Shown one piece after another: positions 39,451 through 47,771 of a stretch of 64,000 bases of DNA. The stretch's first letter is position 1. Each line of letters starts with the position of its first letter. The translations under genes and the position numbers were made by a program. Origin of the DNA: Alkalilimnicola ehrlichii (GTDB lineage: Bacteria; Pseudomonadota; Gammaproteobacteria; Nitrococcales; AK92); assembly GCF_003399765.1 (NCBI RefSeq), contig NZ_NFZV01000009.1:88026-152025 (forward strand), read 5' to 3'. The notes under the pieces were generated by a model. It made no database searches and was not told the DNA's origin. It worked only from the letters and a program-made list of their open reading frames with translations.

Positions 39451-39522
39451 GGTGGACGTGCTTGGATAAGAGTTCCGCCAGACCCAGTGTTCTCCTATCG
39501 AGAGTACGGGCCTGGAGGAAGC

Positions 39523-40122
39523 ATGCCGGAGCAGGATCTGGTTGAGCTGGCAGTCGATGCGTCGCTCTGGGAGCGCTGCTTTACGGTAACGCCGCTAGTG
39601 CTGATAGGAACGCGCGAGGCCGGCGGCGCGGACGATCTCGCTCCGAAACACATGGTTACCCGCTTCGGCTGGCAGAATTATTTCGCTTTCGTTTGCTCCC
39701 CCCGCCACGGTACTTATCAGAATGTGCAGCGGGAGCGGGCGTTTACGGTTAGCTTTCCAAAGCCGGAAGGTTTGCTGGAGACGACGCTGGCGGCTTCCCC
39801 GAGAGAGGCTGACGGTACGAAACCCATTACCTTCGCGTTAGGCACCTTTCCTGCGCAACGGGTCGATGCGCCGTTGCTAACGGAAGGTTATGCCTTCCTT
39901 GAATGTCGGTTAGCTCGCGTGGTGGACGGCTTTGGCGAGGAGTGTCTTATCGTCGGCGAAGTTATCGCGGCTTCGGTAAGGGGAAGCTATCTACGCCAGG
40001 CCGATCGCGACGACCACCAAATGCTCGCCGATAGCCCCTTGTTGGCGTATGTCTATCCCGGCCGTTTTGCCGTCATCAGGGAAACGCATGCGTTTCCCTT
40101 CGCTGAAGGGTTTAAATCGTAG
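39523..40122 (+). CDS. Flavin reductase-like FMN-binding protein
   Basis: 199 residues from the ATG after GGAGG; an upstream GTG (39487) is unlikely. The split barrel of the DIM6/NTAB flavin reductase family is suggested by VTPLVLIGTREAGGADDLAPKHMVTRFGWQNYFAFVC and the AFTVSFP segment. It overlaps the M20 peptidase start by one base, making it the first gene of a four-gene operon that ends with a cupin protein. Confidence 0.82.
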   Translation: MPEQDLVELAVDASLWERCFTVTPLVLIGTREAGGADDLAPKHMVTRFGWQNYFAFVCSPRHGTYQNVQRERAFTVSFPKPEGLLETTLAASPREADGTKPITFALGTFPAQRVDAPLLTEGYAFLECRLARVVDGFGEECLIVGEVIAASVRGSYLRQADRDDHQMLADSPLLAYVYPGRFAVIRETHAFPFAEGFKS

Positions 40123-41285
40123 TGTGTGCGGCTAATGCCAGGCAGGCGGTTGAGCTACATGATTGGTTAGTACGGCAGCGACCGGCGATGACCGCATTGC
40201 TCGGCGACCTGGTTCGACTGGAATCGCCATCCCTTGAGCCTGAACGGCAAATGCCGGTGTGCGAACGCTTGCGACAAGCTTTCGAAACGGTGGGCATGCG
40301 GTGCCGGTACTTGTCCGGACGGACCAGTGGCTGTCAGTTGTTGGCAATGCCTACAAAAGCTCGCAAGCCGCGGCGGTGGCAGTTACTGCTTGGGCATATG
40401 GATACGGTATGGCCGGTCGGGACGCTTGCCGATAACCCCTTCCGAGAAGAAGACGGCATTCTGCGGGGGCCGGGTGTGTACGATATGAAAGCAGGCCTCG
40501 TGCAGATGCTGTTTGCGCTTAAAGTTCTGGGTGAGAAAGGTTTAAGGCCGGCGCTAACACCGGTGGTTTTCATCAATTCTGATGAAGAAATCGGCAGTCA
40601 TGATTCAACGCGCCAGATCACCCGCTTGGCGCGGGGTGCCGAGCGCGCGTTTGTGCTTGAGCCGTCTTTAGGGCGAGAGGGGCGATTGAAGACGCGTCGA
40701 AAAGGCGTTGGTCGCTTCGAAATCGCTGTGCGGGGGCGTGCTGCACATGCCGGGCTGGATCCCGAGCAGGGCGTGAGTGCAATCCTTGAATTATCCTATG
40801 TTATTCAGCAGTTATTTGCCTTAAACGACGCGAGCAGTGGGACGACGGTGAACGTCGGTCAGGTCGATGGTGGCATTCGTTCCAATGTGATTGCGCCTCT
40901 GAGTCGAGCGGTTGTCGATGTTAGGGTGCGTACACAAGCCGATGCCGAACGGGTGGAAGCTGCCATTTATAGCCTTCGGCCGCGGGATCCTGCCTGTCAA
41001 ATCGATATCAGCGGGCGAATCGGACGCCTGCCTCTGGAGCCGACACCCCGTAACCGGCAGTTAACGACCGCCGCGCAACATGTCGCGCGGGACTTAGGCT
41101 TTGAACTGAAGGAAGGCGAGGCGGGCGGCGGTTCCGACGGTAATACCACAAGTCTCTATACCGCAACATTGGACGGCATGGGCGCCGTCGGGGACGGCGC
41201 CCATGCCGCTCACGAGTTCGTTTTTGCTAGTCGAATGGCCGAGCGCACGGCGCTTCTTGCGCTTTTATTGCTGTTGCAAACGTGA
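40122..41285 (+). CDS. M20-family metallopeptidase (CPG2-like)
   Basis: 387 residues from GTG, coupled to the upstream stop. Metal ligands: GHMDTVWP (His, Asp), GVYDMKAG (Asp), NSDEEIGS (two Glu, one the general base) and AHEFVF (His). A dimerisation domain lies between about 190 and 310. Known relatives include carboxypeptidase G2 and ArgE/DapE. No signal peptide, so cytoplasmic. It should hydrolyse an N-acyl amino acid or peptide. The next gene encodes an uncharacterised P-loop protein. Confidence 0.9.
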   Translation: MCAANARQAVELHDWLVRQRPAMTALLGDLVRLESPSLEPERQMPVCERLRQAFETVGMRCRYLSGRTSGCQLLAMPTKARKPRRWQLLLGHMDTVWPVGTLADNPFREEDGILRGPGVYDMKAGLVQMLFALKVLGEKGLRPALTPVVFINSDEEIGSHDSTRQITRLARGAERAFVLEPSLGREGRLKTRRKGVGRFEIAVRGRAAHAGLDPEQGVSAILELSYVIQQLFALNDASSGTTVNVGQVDGGIRSNVIAPLSRAVVDVRVRTQADAERVEAAIYSLRPRDPACQIDISGRIGRLPLEPTPRNRQLTTAAQHVARDLGFELKEGEAGGGSDGNTTSLYTATLDGMGAVGDGAHAAHEFVFASRMAERTALLALLLLLQT

Positions 41286-41315
41286 GAGCGGAAAGCTTAG
41301 GAGGCGGAGGGAAAA

Positions 41316-42323
41316 ATGGGCTCGACATTTTATTCCTCGGTGACTCGAATTAGCGATCTGGCGGAGTCGGCCTGGGCGCCACAGACCTTAGATTTCGAAC
41401 ACTGGCAAACCGGGCATTACGTGGTCGTGCGTATTACCCGCCCTAGCGGGCGACCGGATATAGAACTCGCCAACGGCCGCATGAGCGAGCTCATGCCGGG
41501 AGACACCGTGGTCGGAGCGTTAGGTGTACGTCACGCAACGTTGGAATCGGTCGGCGATTGGCGTGCGGTTGGGGTTGATCGGGAGATGGACTTGCTGACT
41601 GCTGGCGGCTTACTGGGGCGGGTGACCTCCTGTTCGCCGTTTGCAGGGCCTATCACCCGCGGCGATTATTTAGGTCACGTGGTAGCGGGGGGCGCTCCGG
41701 TTTCAATGGGCGACTTCGTGCAGCAGCACGAGCCAAAGCCGTTGGCGATGCCGGTTGTGTTGATCATCGGTACTTCGATGTCAGCTGGCAAAACCTTGAG
41801 CGCACGCCTGATCGTGCGGCGTTTGAGAGAGCTTGGGCGAGTTCCGGTGGCGGCAAAGTTTACCGGAGCCGGACGTTATCGAGATATACTTTCCATGGCC
41901 GACGCCGGTGCCGAGGCGGTGTTCGATTTCGTTGACGTGGGCTTGCCGTCGACGGTTTGTAGCGACGCGGAGTATCGAGCGGCATTCGAGCAATTAAGTG
42001 CCCGGATTGCCGCAACGCGGGCGGATGTTTTGGTCGCGGAAGCCGGCGCTTCGCCTTTGGAGCCTTATCAGGGCGCCTTAGCGGTCGCCGGTTTGGTGCC
42101 GACGCTCTGTTTTACCGTGCTGGCGGCATCCGATCCGTATGCCGTACTCGGCGTTACGCAGGCGTTTAAGCTAAAACCGGATGTCGTGACCGGCCCGGCA
42201 ACCAACACCTTAGCCGGGGAAGAGCTTATTAAAAAGTTAACCGGACTAGAACCGCTGAATCTCTTTCAACCGCAAGGCCTACAGCGCTTGGATCGGTTGA
42301 TTGAGGAGCGCGTGAACTCATAA
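41316..42323 (+). CDS. Uncharacterised P-loop NTPase
   Basis: 335 residues. The N-terminal 130 residues look beta-rich with no known motif. The C-terminal part has a Walker A, GTSMSAGKT, near residue 152, and a distant acidic segment DVLVAEAGASPLEP that could serve as Walker B. I do not recognise a specific family. It may resemble DUF1611/DgcN-like or dethiobiotin-synthetase-like P-loop enzymes, but this is a weak impression. It lies 30 bases after the M20 peptidase, so the two probably act together. Confidence 0.65.
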   Translation: MGSTFYSSVTRISDLAESAWAPQTLDFEHWQTGHYVVVRITRPSGRPDIELANGRMSELMPGDTVVGALGVRHATLESVGDWRAVGVDREMDLLTAGGLLGRVTSCSPFAGPITRGDYLGHVVAGGAPVSMGDFVQQHEPKPLAMPVVLIIGTSMSAGKTLSARLIVRRLRELGRVPVAAKFTGAGRYRDILSMADAGAEAVFDFVDVGLPSTVCSDAEYRAAFEQLSARIAATRADVLVAEAGASPLEPYQGALAVAGLVPTLCFTVLAASDPYAVLGVTQAFKLKPDVVTGPATNTLAGEELIKKLTGLEPLNLFQPQGLQRLDRLIEERVNS

Positions 42324-42380
42324 GAGCGTGGCATTGCCCGAGTGCCCACATTGTCCGACCGATACGGAATATGCATCACA

Positions 42381-42691
42381 ATGCGAGCCGATAACCTATT
42401 CGCCAATGCCGCTATCCCTAACGAAGGAGAGCGCTTCGATACCTTGTTGAGCCATAAAAATCTTGTTGTCGAACGTATCGTAAGTTCTGAGTTTATAATC
42501 TCCGAGACGTCAATTCAGAAGCAGGATGAATGGGTTGTGCTGCTGCAAGGCGAGGCGCTGCTTGACGTGGCGGGGGAGAGCGTATCGCTGATGGCAGGCG
42601 ATTATGTGTTTTTACCTGCCGACGTGCCGCATACGCTAGTGCGTGTTTCCCAGGGGCGGTATGGTTGGCCGTGCACCTACACCCTGAGTAA
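42381..42691 (+). CDS. Cupin-domain protein (frameshifted)
   Basis: About 104 residues when repaired; the GTG at 42342 would add 13. Single cupin barrel: EWVVLLQGEALLDVAGESVSLMAGDYVFLPADVPHTLVR, with a reduced metal-ligand set. The frame breaks at the G4 run 42653-42656; one extra G continues QGAVWLAVHLHPE with a stop at 42691. Without repair the end is unlike the family. A terminator-like hairpin follows, in agreement with this repaired stop. Confidence 0.8.
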
Positions 42692-42713
42692 GCACGTGTT
42701 GATGCAGGGCCTG

Positions 42714-42735
42714 AGGGCACGCATTTGCGTGCCCT
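42714..42735. terminator. Bidirectional terminator between cupin and SDR genes
   Basis: agggcacgc (42714-42722) pairs with gcgtgccct (42727-42735) across ATTT. It lies after the repaired cupin stop at 42691 and before the stop of the convergent SDR gene (42746). Confidence 0.75.
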
Positions 42736-42745
42736 GCCTGGGCGC

Positions 42746-43530
42746 TTAACGTCTACCCAACGGCGCTGTGTTCAAATGTATGCCGCCATCTAAGAGTAAC
42801 GTTTCGCCGGTGACGATATCGGCACCGGTAATAAAGTAAAGAATCCCATCGGCCACCGTTTCCGGCGTGGCGACCGTGCGCAGGGGGCGGCCGCGGTCAG
42901 GAATTCCAACTGGGCATTGTAGGTTTCCTCGCCTAAACCTTGCTTGAGCCACTCTCCGGCAATAAAGCCGGGGCAGACCGCGTTCACGCGTACTTCAGGG
43001 CCCAGCGCTCGGGCATGCGATAGCGTCATGGTAACCAGTGCACCTTTCGAGGCGGTGTAGGCGACGCAACTACCCACGCCGGTAACGGCGGCAATCGAGG
43101 CGACATTGACAATAGAGCCGCGGCCCGTGGTTCTCATGTGCGGGACGACGGCGCGCGTCATCTGATAAGCACCGATTACATTTACCGCGTAGATGTCCTG
43201 AAAGTCTTGTGCGTCCAATCCATCGAGATCGCGATGATCGACAAATTTGGTGGTGCCGGCATTATTAACTAGGGCATCGATTCGCCCCCACTTTTCCATG
43301 GCCGCATCGGCCATTTCCCGGCATGCCGTGTCTTCCGCAACATTGGCTTTGACCACTAAAGTCTCGACGCCTTTGGCCTCGCATTGCTTGGCAACTTCAA
43401 GGGCGGCGGCTTCGCTGCGGGAGTAATTGATCACGACATTCGAGCCTAAATCGGCAAGCTTGAGGGCTAAAGCCGCCCCGACCCCGGAGGATGAGCCGGT
43501 TACGATACTGACGCCACCGCGGATGTTCAT
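42746..43530 (-). CDS. Short-chain dehydrogenase/reductase (frameshifted)
   Basis: About 262 residues. Classical SDR: cofactor motif TGSSSGVG, NNAG, catalytic Ser in VASIAAV, YTASK (Tyr, Lys), and the C-terminal GIHLN end. The frame breaks at plus-strand G5 run 42883-42887; one more C on the coding strand restores AAAPLRTVATPETVADGILYF to the end. The similarity is to FabG-like reductases; the substrate is unknown. Confidence 0.88.
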
Positions 43531-43811
43531 AGAATTCTCCTTTTATAAGTTTGAGTAAGGCATTTGCGCTGTGGATTTTTCTCCAAGGCTGTAACGCGAT
43601 AAAAGCATGAGTTTATTCTTGTTTTGTTATGCGAAATTGGGTTTCGAGTCTGCCCGCGTTGTTACTCTTTTAGCGCATGGGCATAGGTTGAAGCAAGGGA
43701 GAGGGCTAACGGTGCGCGGCCAGGGCGGCGACGGCTTGCGAGCTTAACGCCTGAGCACGGTATACTGGTGCCTTACCAGAACTAACAAGAAACATCAGGG
43801 GAGAATGAACG

Positions 43812-44945
43812 ATGGGCAGCGCTCGCGCAGATTATATTCTTTACGGGCTGCCGCATTCGCTTTATACCGGAAAAGCCCGCTGTTACTTGCGCAACCAGGG
43901 AATATCGTATCTGGAGCGGCCGCCTTCCGAGCCAAGGTTCGCCGAGCGTATCGTGCCTCAACTAGGGCGTAGCATTATTCCCGTCTTAGAAACGCCGGAC
44001 GGCGAGCTTATCCAGGATACCATCGATATCATCGACTACTTCGAGCGGCTCGGCGTGCCTTATCCGGTATACCCTGGCACACCCTTACAGCGAATCGTCG
44101 CGATTATCATCGAGTACTACGGTAGCCAGGCCATGCTCAAGCATGCCATGCATTATCGTTGGTCTTACTTAGAGCAACAGGAAGCTTTTTTGCGGCACGC
44201 GTTTGCCAGCGGTACCGATGCGGCGACGGCTGCGAAGCTCATGACGCGCATGCAATCGTATTTGCCGCGATTGGGTGTCACGCCGGAGACGGCTCCGTTA
44301 ATCGAACGGTCTTACGAGCGATTGCTGGAAATTCTTGAAACCCATTTTACTGAGCAGCCGTATTTGCTGGGCGGTCGTCCGTCGACGGCCGATTATGGTT
44401 TAATTGGCCCCTTGTTCGCCCATTTAGGGCGTGATCCCGTCCCGGCGCAGATCATGAAGCTACGGTCGCCGCGTGTATATCGCTGGGTGGAAAGAATGAC
44501 AGCCCCCGGCCTGGACACCATTGAATACCCCGGGACGGCGGCGGAGTTCTGGCCCGGCGACGGCGTTCCACCCAGTCTGGAGCCCTTGCTGCTGCACGTC
44601 GCCGAAGAGATCTTCCCGGAATTGGACGATAAGTTAGCGTTTATGGATGCCTGGGTCGAGGCGCGGCAACCGGCGGATGCCGAGCCGGTGACGGAGAAGC
44701 CCCATCACCGGCAATTAGGCACCATTAACACGCAATTCCGGGGCGCTTCGGTCGAGGTGGGGGTGGAGCCCTACCTGTTATACCTTCTGCAGCGCGGGAG
44801 CGACCTGCTCGACGGTTTGGACGGCGGCGAGCGGGAGCGTGTCATGGGTTACCTGCAACGTTTCGGGCTCAAGCGAGTATTGCCGCAGGGTAAGTCCTAC
44901 ACCGTTGGCCGGCGTGACCATATCGAAGTTTGGCGGCGGTTCTAG
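43812..44945 (+). CDS. Glutathione S-transferase family protein (long form)
   Basis: 377 residues, longer than typical GSTs (about 210). N-terminal thioredoxin-like domain: YGLPHSLYTGKARCYLRNQG, SIIPVLETPDGELIQDTIDI. The helical domain follows (EQPYLLGGRPSTADYGLIGPL). The extra C-terminal 130 residues have no recognised family. The function may be conjugation or a non-catalytic role. About 280 bases of upstream DNA separate it from the divergent SDR gene. Confidence 0.85.
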   Translation: MGSARADYILYGLPHSLYTGKARCYLRNQGISYLERPPSEPRFAERIVPQLGRSIIPVLETPDGELIQDTIDIIDYFERLGVPYPVYPGTPLQRIVAIIIEYYGSQAMLKHAMHYRWSYLEQQEAFLRHAFASGTDAATAAKLMTRMQSYLPRLGVTPETAPLIERSYERLLEILETHFTEQPYLLGGRPSTADYGLIGPLFAHLGRDPVPAQIMKLRSPRVYRWVERMTAPGLDTIEYPGTAAEFWPGDGVPPSLEPLLLHVAEEIFPELDDKLAFMDAWVEARQPADAEPVTEKPHHRQLGTINTQFRGASVEVGVEPYLLYLLQRGSDLLDGLDGGERERVMGYLQRFGLKRVLPQGKSYTVGRRDHIEVWRRF

Positions 44946-45000
44946 CCGCCTCAACTAAAGCGTCCGCCTAGCCCCAATGCAAGTCCGGCGCTCAGAAATG

Positions 45001-45999
45001 CTACGAACTTTCGTTAAGGGATGCTAAGGCGCGTAGGCGGCGGCGTTCGGGTTCCGAAAACTGCTCGTTCGTTAAGCGCTCTACGGCATCTTGTCGATCT
45101 TGCTCGCTCAGGCCCTCGTTGCTCATTATAGCGTCGCGCTCCCTATGGTACTCACCCAGCCGCTGTTGCCATTCGAGACGTTCGCGGTCGAGTTTTGTTA
45201 ACCGTTCGGCGGCTTCGGGGCCCAGGCGTTGCGCGCGTAGCTGATAAATGTCGGCGTCGGAAGCGCCTTGTTCCAACAGTGCTTGAGCCTCCTCCTGTGT
45301 TTTCCGAATCGCTTCGACGCGGCGTTGGGGTTTAAGTGCTGCCGCCGGTAACATGTGTTCTTCCAACGCCGCGCTTTGTTGTCGGCGCTGCTCCGGGGTT
45401 AGCGAAGTGTCTTGCATCAGGCGCCGGAACTCTAGGCTGAAGCGGTCATAGGCCTCTTCCTCCGCGAAGAAGCCCTCAGCTATGTGTTGTCCTAGTACTT
45501 CGCGGCGTAAGTGATGCAGGGTCTCGATACGATTCGCTATACCATCGATCGAGAAGTCTTCTCCAAACTGCAACTGTTCAGCGGCGACTCGATAATCGAT
45601 GTAGAGATCCGCGGTGGCCATGATCTCGGCGATCGTCTCGGCCGGCAGGTCCAGCGATTCAAGGTGGTTTAGCAGTGCCGTTCGCACCGCAGGGAGGTCC
45701 TGTTCGCTGTTGGCACGGCTGAGGAAAAAGCCGATCAGATCTCGGAGGTCATGATCGACGACTAGGCGGCCGTCGTGATCCAGGTTGATAGTCCCGTCGA
45801 TTCCATGCTGCGTAATCGTGCGGCTCTTCGGTGGTTCGAAGGCTCTGTCCGTACCGTCCGCTGCAGTCGTTCCTCTGTCGGTGGGCGCCTCAGCCGAGGC
45901 CGGCGGTACTGGCGTGCCTTCGTTATTTACCCGGAAGGCTCCGAATAAAGCGGCCGCGACGACGCCACCACAGAACACCGCTAGTGAAAGTTTCTTCAT
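45001..45999 (-). CDS. Lipase-specific foldase 2 (Lif)
   Basis: 332 residues with GGAG before the ATG; a TTG six codons earlier is possible. An N-terminal anchor (LSLAVFCGGVVAAALFGAF) and an alpha-helical body follow. DLRDLIGFFLSRANSEQDL corresponds to the Lif motif. It is a paralog of the foldase at 35473, intact throughout, and ends FSEPERRRLRALASLNESS. It should fold lipase 2, encoded 205 bases upstream on the same strand. Confidence 0.92.
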   Translation of the reverse strand: MKKLSLAVFCGGVVAAALFGAFRVNNEGTPVPPASAEAPTDRGTTAADGTDRAFEPPKSRTITQHGIDGTINLDHDGRLVVDHDLRDLIGFFLSRANSEQDLPAVRTALLNHLESLDLPAETIAEIMATADLYIDYRVAAEQLQFGEDFSIDGIANRIETLHHLRREVLGQHIAEGFFAEEEAYDRFSLEFRRLMQDTSLTPEQRRQQSAALEEHMLPAAALKPQRRVEAIRKTQEEAQALLEQGASDADIYQLRAQRLGPEAAERLTKLDRERLEWQQRLGEYHRERDAIMSNEGLSEQDRQDAVERLTNEQFSEPERRRLRALASLNESS

Positions 46000-46111
46000 C
46001 CTCCAGCTCCTTCGCAATTCTCATTTTCGGCAAGTCAGAATAGGGAGGGCTCGCAGCCCCTTTTTAGGCCTTTCGATCGTCTTAATGGGAAATAGGACGA
46101 GCATGCCGAAT

Positions 46112-46136
46112 ACGGCGGAGTACGAAACTCCGCCGT
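46112..46136 (-). terminator. Lipase-foldase intergenic hairpin, copy 2
   Basis: acggcggag pairs with ctccgccgt across TACGAAA, inside the gap between lipase 2 and foldase 2. It occupies the same relative place as the hairpin in cassette 1 though the sequences differ, suggesting a shared regulatory role. Confidence 0.6.
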
Positions 46137-46204
46137 GACATGAACGACGTATCACAATACGGCGTGGGTCTATACCTCTCGCCGAATGTGAAAAACGCGT
46201 TTTA

Positions 46205-47143
46205 TTAGAGGCCGTCTTGCTTTAAGCGATTAGCGTGATCACGCCAGATTCTGATTGGGTTGGCGCCAAATAGAGATGTCAGACCGGCAACCTGATTGAC
46301 TTGATCGAAGTGATTGAGTCGCTTGTAGGTACCTACCGTTTTGCCAAGCTGCTGGCCGCAAGCCGGGGCTAAGCCGTCATTCTCTTCATTCGAGAAGGCG
46401 AAACTGGTTGTCGTCAAGAAGTAGTCGCTGGGGTCCAACGCGTTGGTTAGCGTGTCTTTGCCGGTCCAAGAGTAGTAGCGAACGCCGTCGACTTCGTGCT
46501 CGCCGTCCCCCGCGCAGTATGCCGACGGCAGGCCGGCAGGAAAGTTCTCGTTAAATGCGAGGGCGCCTTCGGTGGAGAGCGAACGCGCCGCTTCTCGGCT
46601 ATCGATCTCGTTGCCGCCGAACGAAACGAGGTCGATCAAACCGTACATCGCGTCGGCCATAGCGTAGGTGACGGTGCTAGCGGAGCGGTTATCGTCTACG
46701 GAATCGATTAAGGCATCCGCGACTGGCGTGCCCCAGTTGACGCCGCTGACCGACGTTACCGAGGCGACGAGATCCGGTCGTACGCCGGCAACATAACGCG
46801 CTGTCATGGAGCCTTGGCTATGGCCGATCAGATTAACTTTCTCGGCGCCGGTGATGCTGATGATCTCTTCCACTTGTGCCAGTAATTGCTCGCCTTGGTA
46901 TTCGCTGGAATGCGCCGATGAGACTTGGGTGAGGAAGACCTCGGCGCCGCTCCTTTCCAGTTGGCGTGGGATGTCGTAGAAGTATTGATACGCCCCGGCG
47001 ATCGAGTCAAAGCCCGCCAGGCCGTGAGCCAGAACGATAGGGTATTGCGTTTGGGTGTAGCCCTCTGCATGTGCCGTTTGCAGCCCGCTTAAGACCGTTA
47101 CTCCTAGCATCATCGCGCCTAAACTAATTTTTCTTGCTTTCAT
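46205..47143 (-). CDS. Secreted triacylglycerol lipase 2 (foldase-dependent)
   Basis: 312 residues with a signal peptide (about 1-26). HGLAGFDS oxyanion region, GHSQGS elbow (the more usual family residue than His in lipase 1), and catalytic His in RLNHFDQVNQ. The two disulfide cysteines (SAYCAGDG, PACGQQ) are kept. By eye most positions in the core match lipase 1. It is transcribed away from the STAND regulator gene. Confidence 0.94.
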   Translation of the reverse strand: MKARKISLGAMMLGVTVLSGLQTAHAEGYTQTQYPIVLAHGLAGFDSIAGAYQYFYDIPRQLERSGAEVFLTQVSSAHSSEYQGEQLLAQVEEIISITGAEKVNLIGHSQGSMTARYVAGVRPDLVASVTSVSGVNWGTPVADALIDSVDDNRSASTVTYAMADAMYGLIDLVSFGGNEIDSREAARSLSTEGALAFNENFPAGLPSAYCAGDGEHEVDGVRYYSWTGKDTLTNALDPSDYFLTTTSFAFSNEENDGLAPACGQQLGKTVGTYKRLNHFDQVNQVAGLTSLFGANPIRIWRDHANRLKQDGL

Positions 47144-47771
47144 CGTCTTATGCCGCTCCTTGCGGTTAGTGATGTCTCTCTTGGCTTTTGGTAAACACTT
47201 TTGCTTAGGCGGGCAAAAATGGGAACAGAGTGCTTATTAGGCCGTTCCCGTGGTGTTTTATAGACCACGTTTTTTAGTCTTTCAAATTTTCTAGGTAATT
47301 TTTTAGTGGGTGGTTGTATTTAATCATATGATTGATTAGGGCGGTTGTAGGATCGTGTTTTTCTATGGCTCGGATGCCTGGTTTGTTTTAGGGTTTTTTT
47401 ATTTTAATTTTATGTTCTTATGTGGTGGGTATTAAAAGGCTGTTCTCTTTTAAGTTGTTACAAGATGCTGACAGGCAATGCTTGCTATATTGGATGTTGT
47501 CACTTTTTGCATTGAATATTGAGTCTTTTTTTGATTGAGCCAGGTTTGTTTCTTGTTGCACGTGTAGGTGTGGTGTCCCTGTCGGCTTTGGCATGCCCTG
47601 GCGGCCGATCCCGTTATGGCGCCTGCGCCCGGCTTATTCTAAGGCCCGGACTTTTTTGCAAAGTTGAGGCTGATCCTGTTTACTACGCAGCCAAGACATC
47701 TTTTCGAATATCTTCAACGATCTGTGTCGGTATGAGCCTGGCGCAGGGGCAGGCCTTCGGGAGCACAAGGG
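47144..47771. other. AT-rich intergenic region between lipase 2 and the STAND regulator
   Basis: 628 bases with no convincing gene. Bases 47220-47520 are clearly more AT-rich than the rest of the window, with T tracts, and include a small dyad cgtggt/accacg followed by a T6 run at 47270. It should carry divergent promoters for both genes. A 100-residue frame at 47519-47821 lacks family signal and was not annotated. Confidence 0.5.

Noticed and set aside
42342..42380. GTG at 42342 as the cupin start
   Set aside because: It adds 13 residues outside the cupin fold; the internal ATG at 42381 starts nearer the conserved domain. Not decisive.
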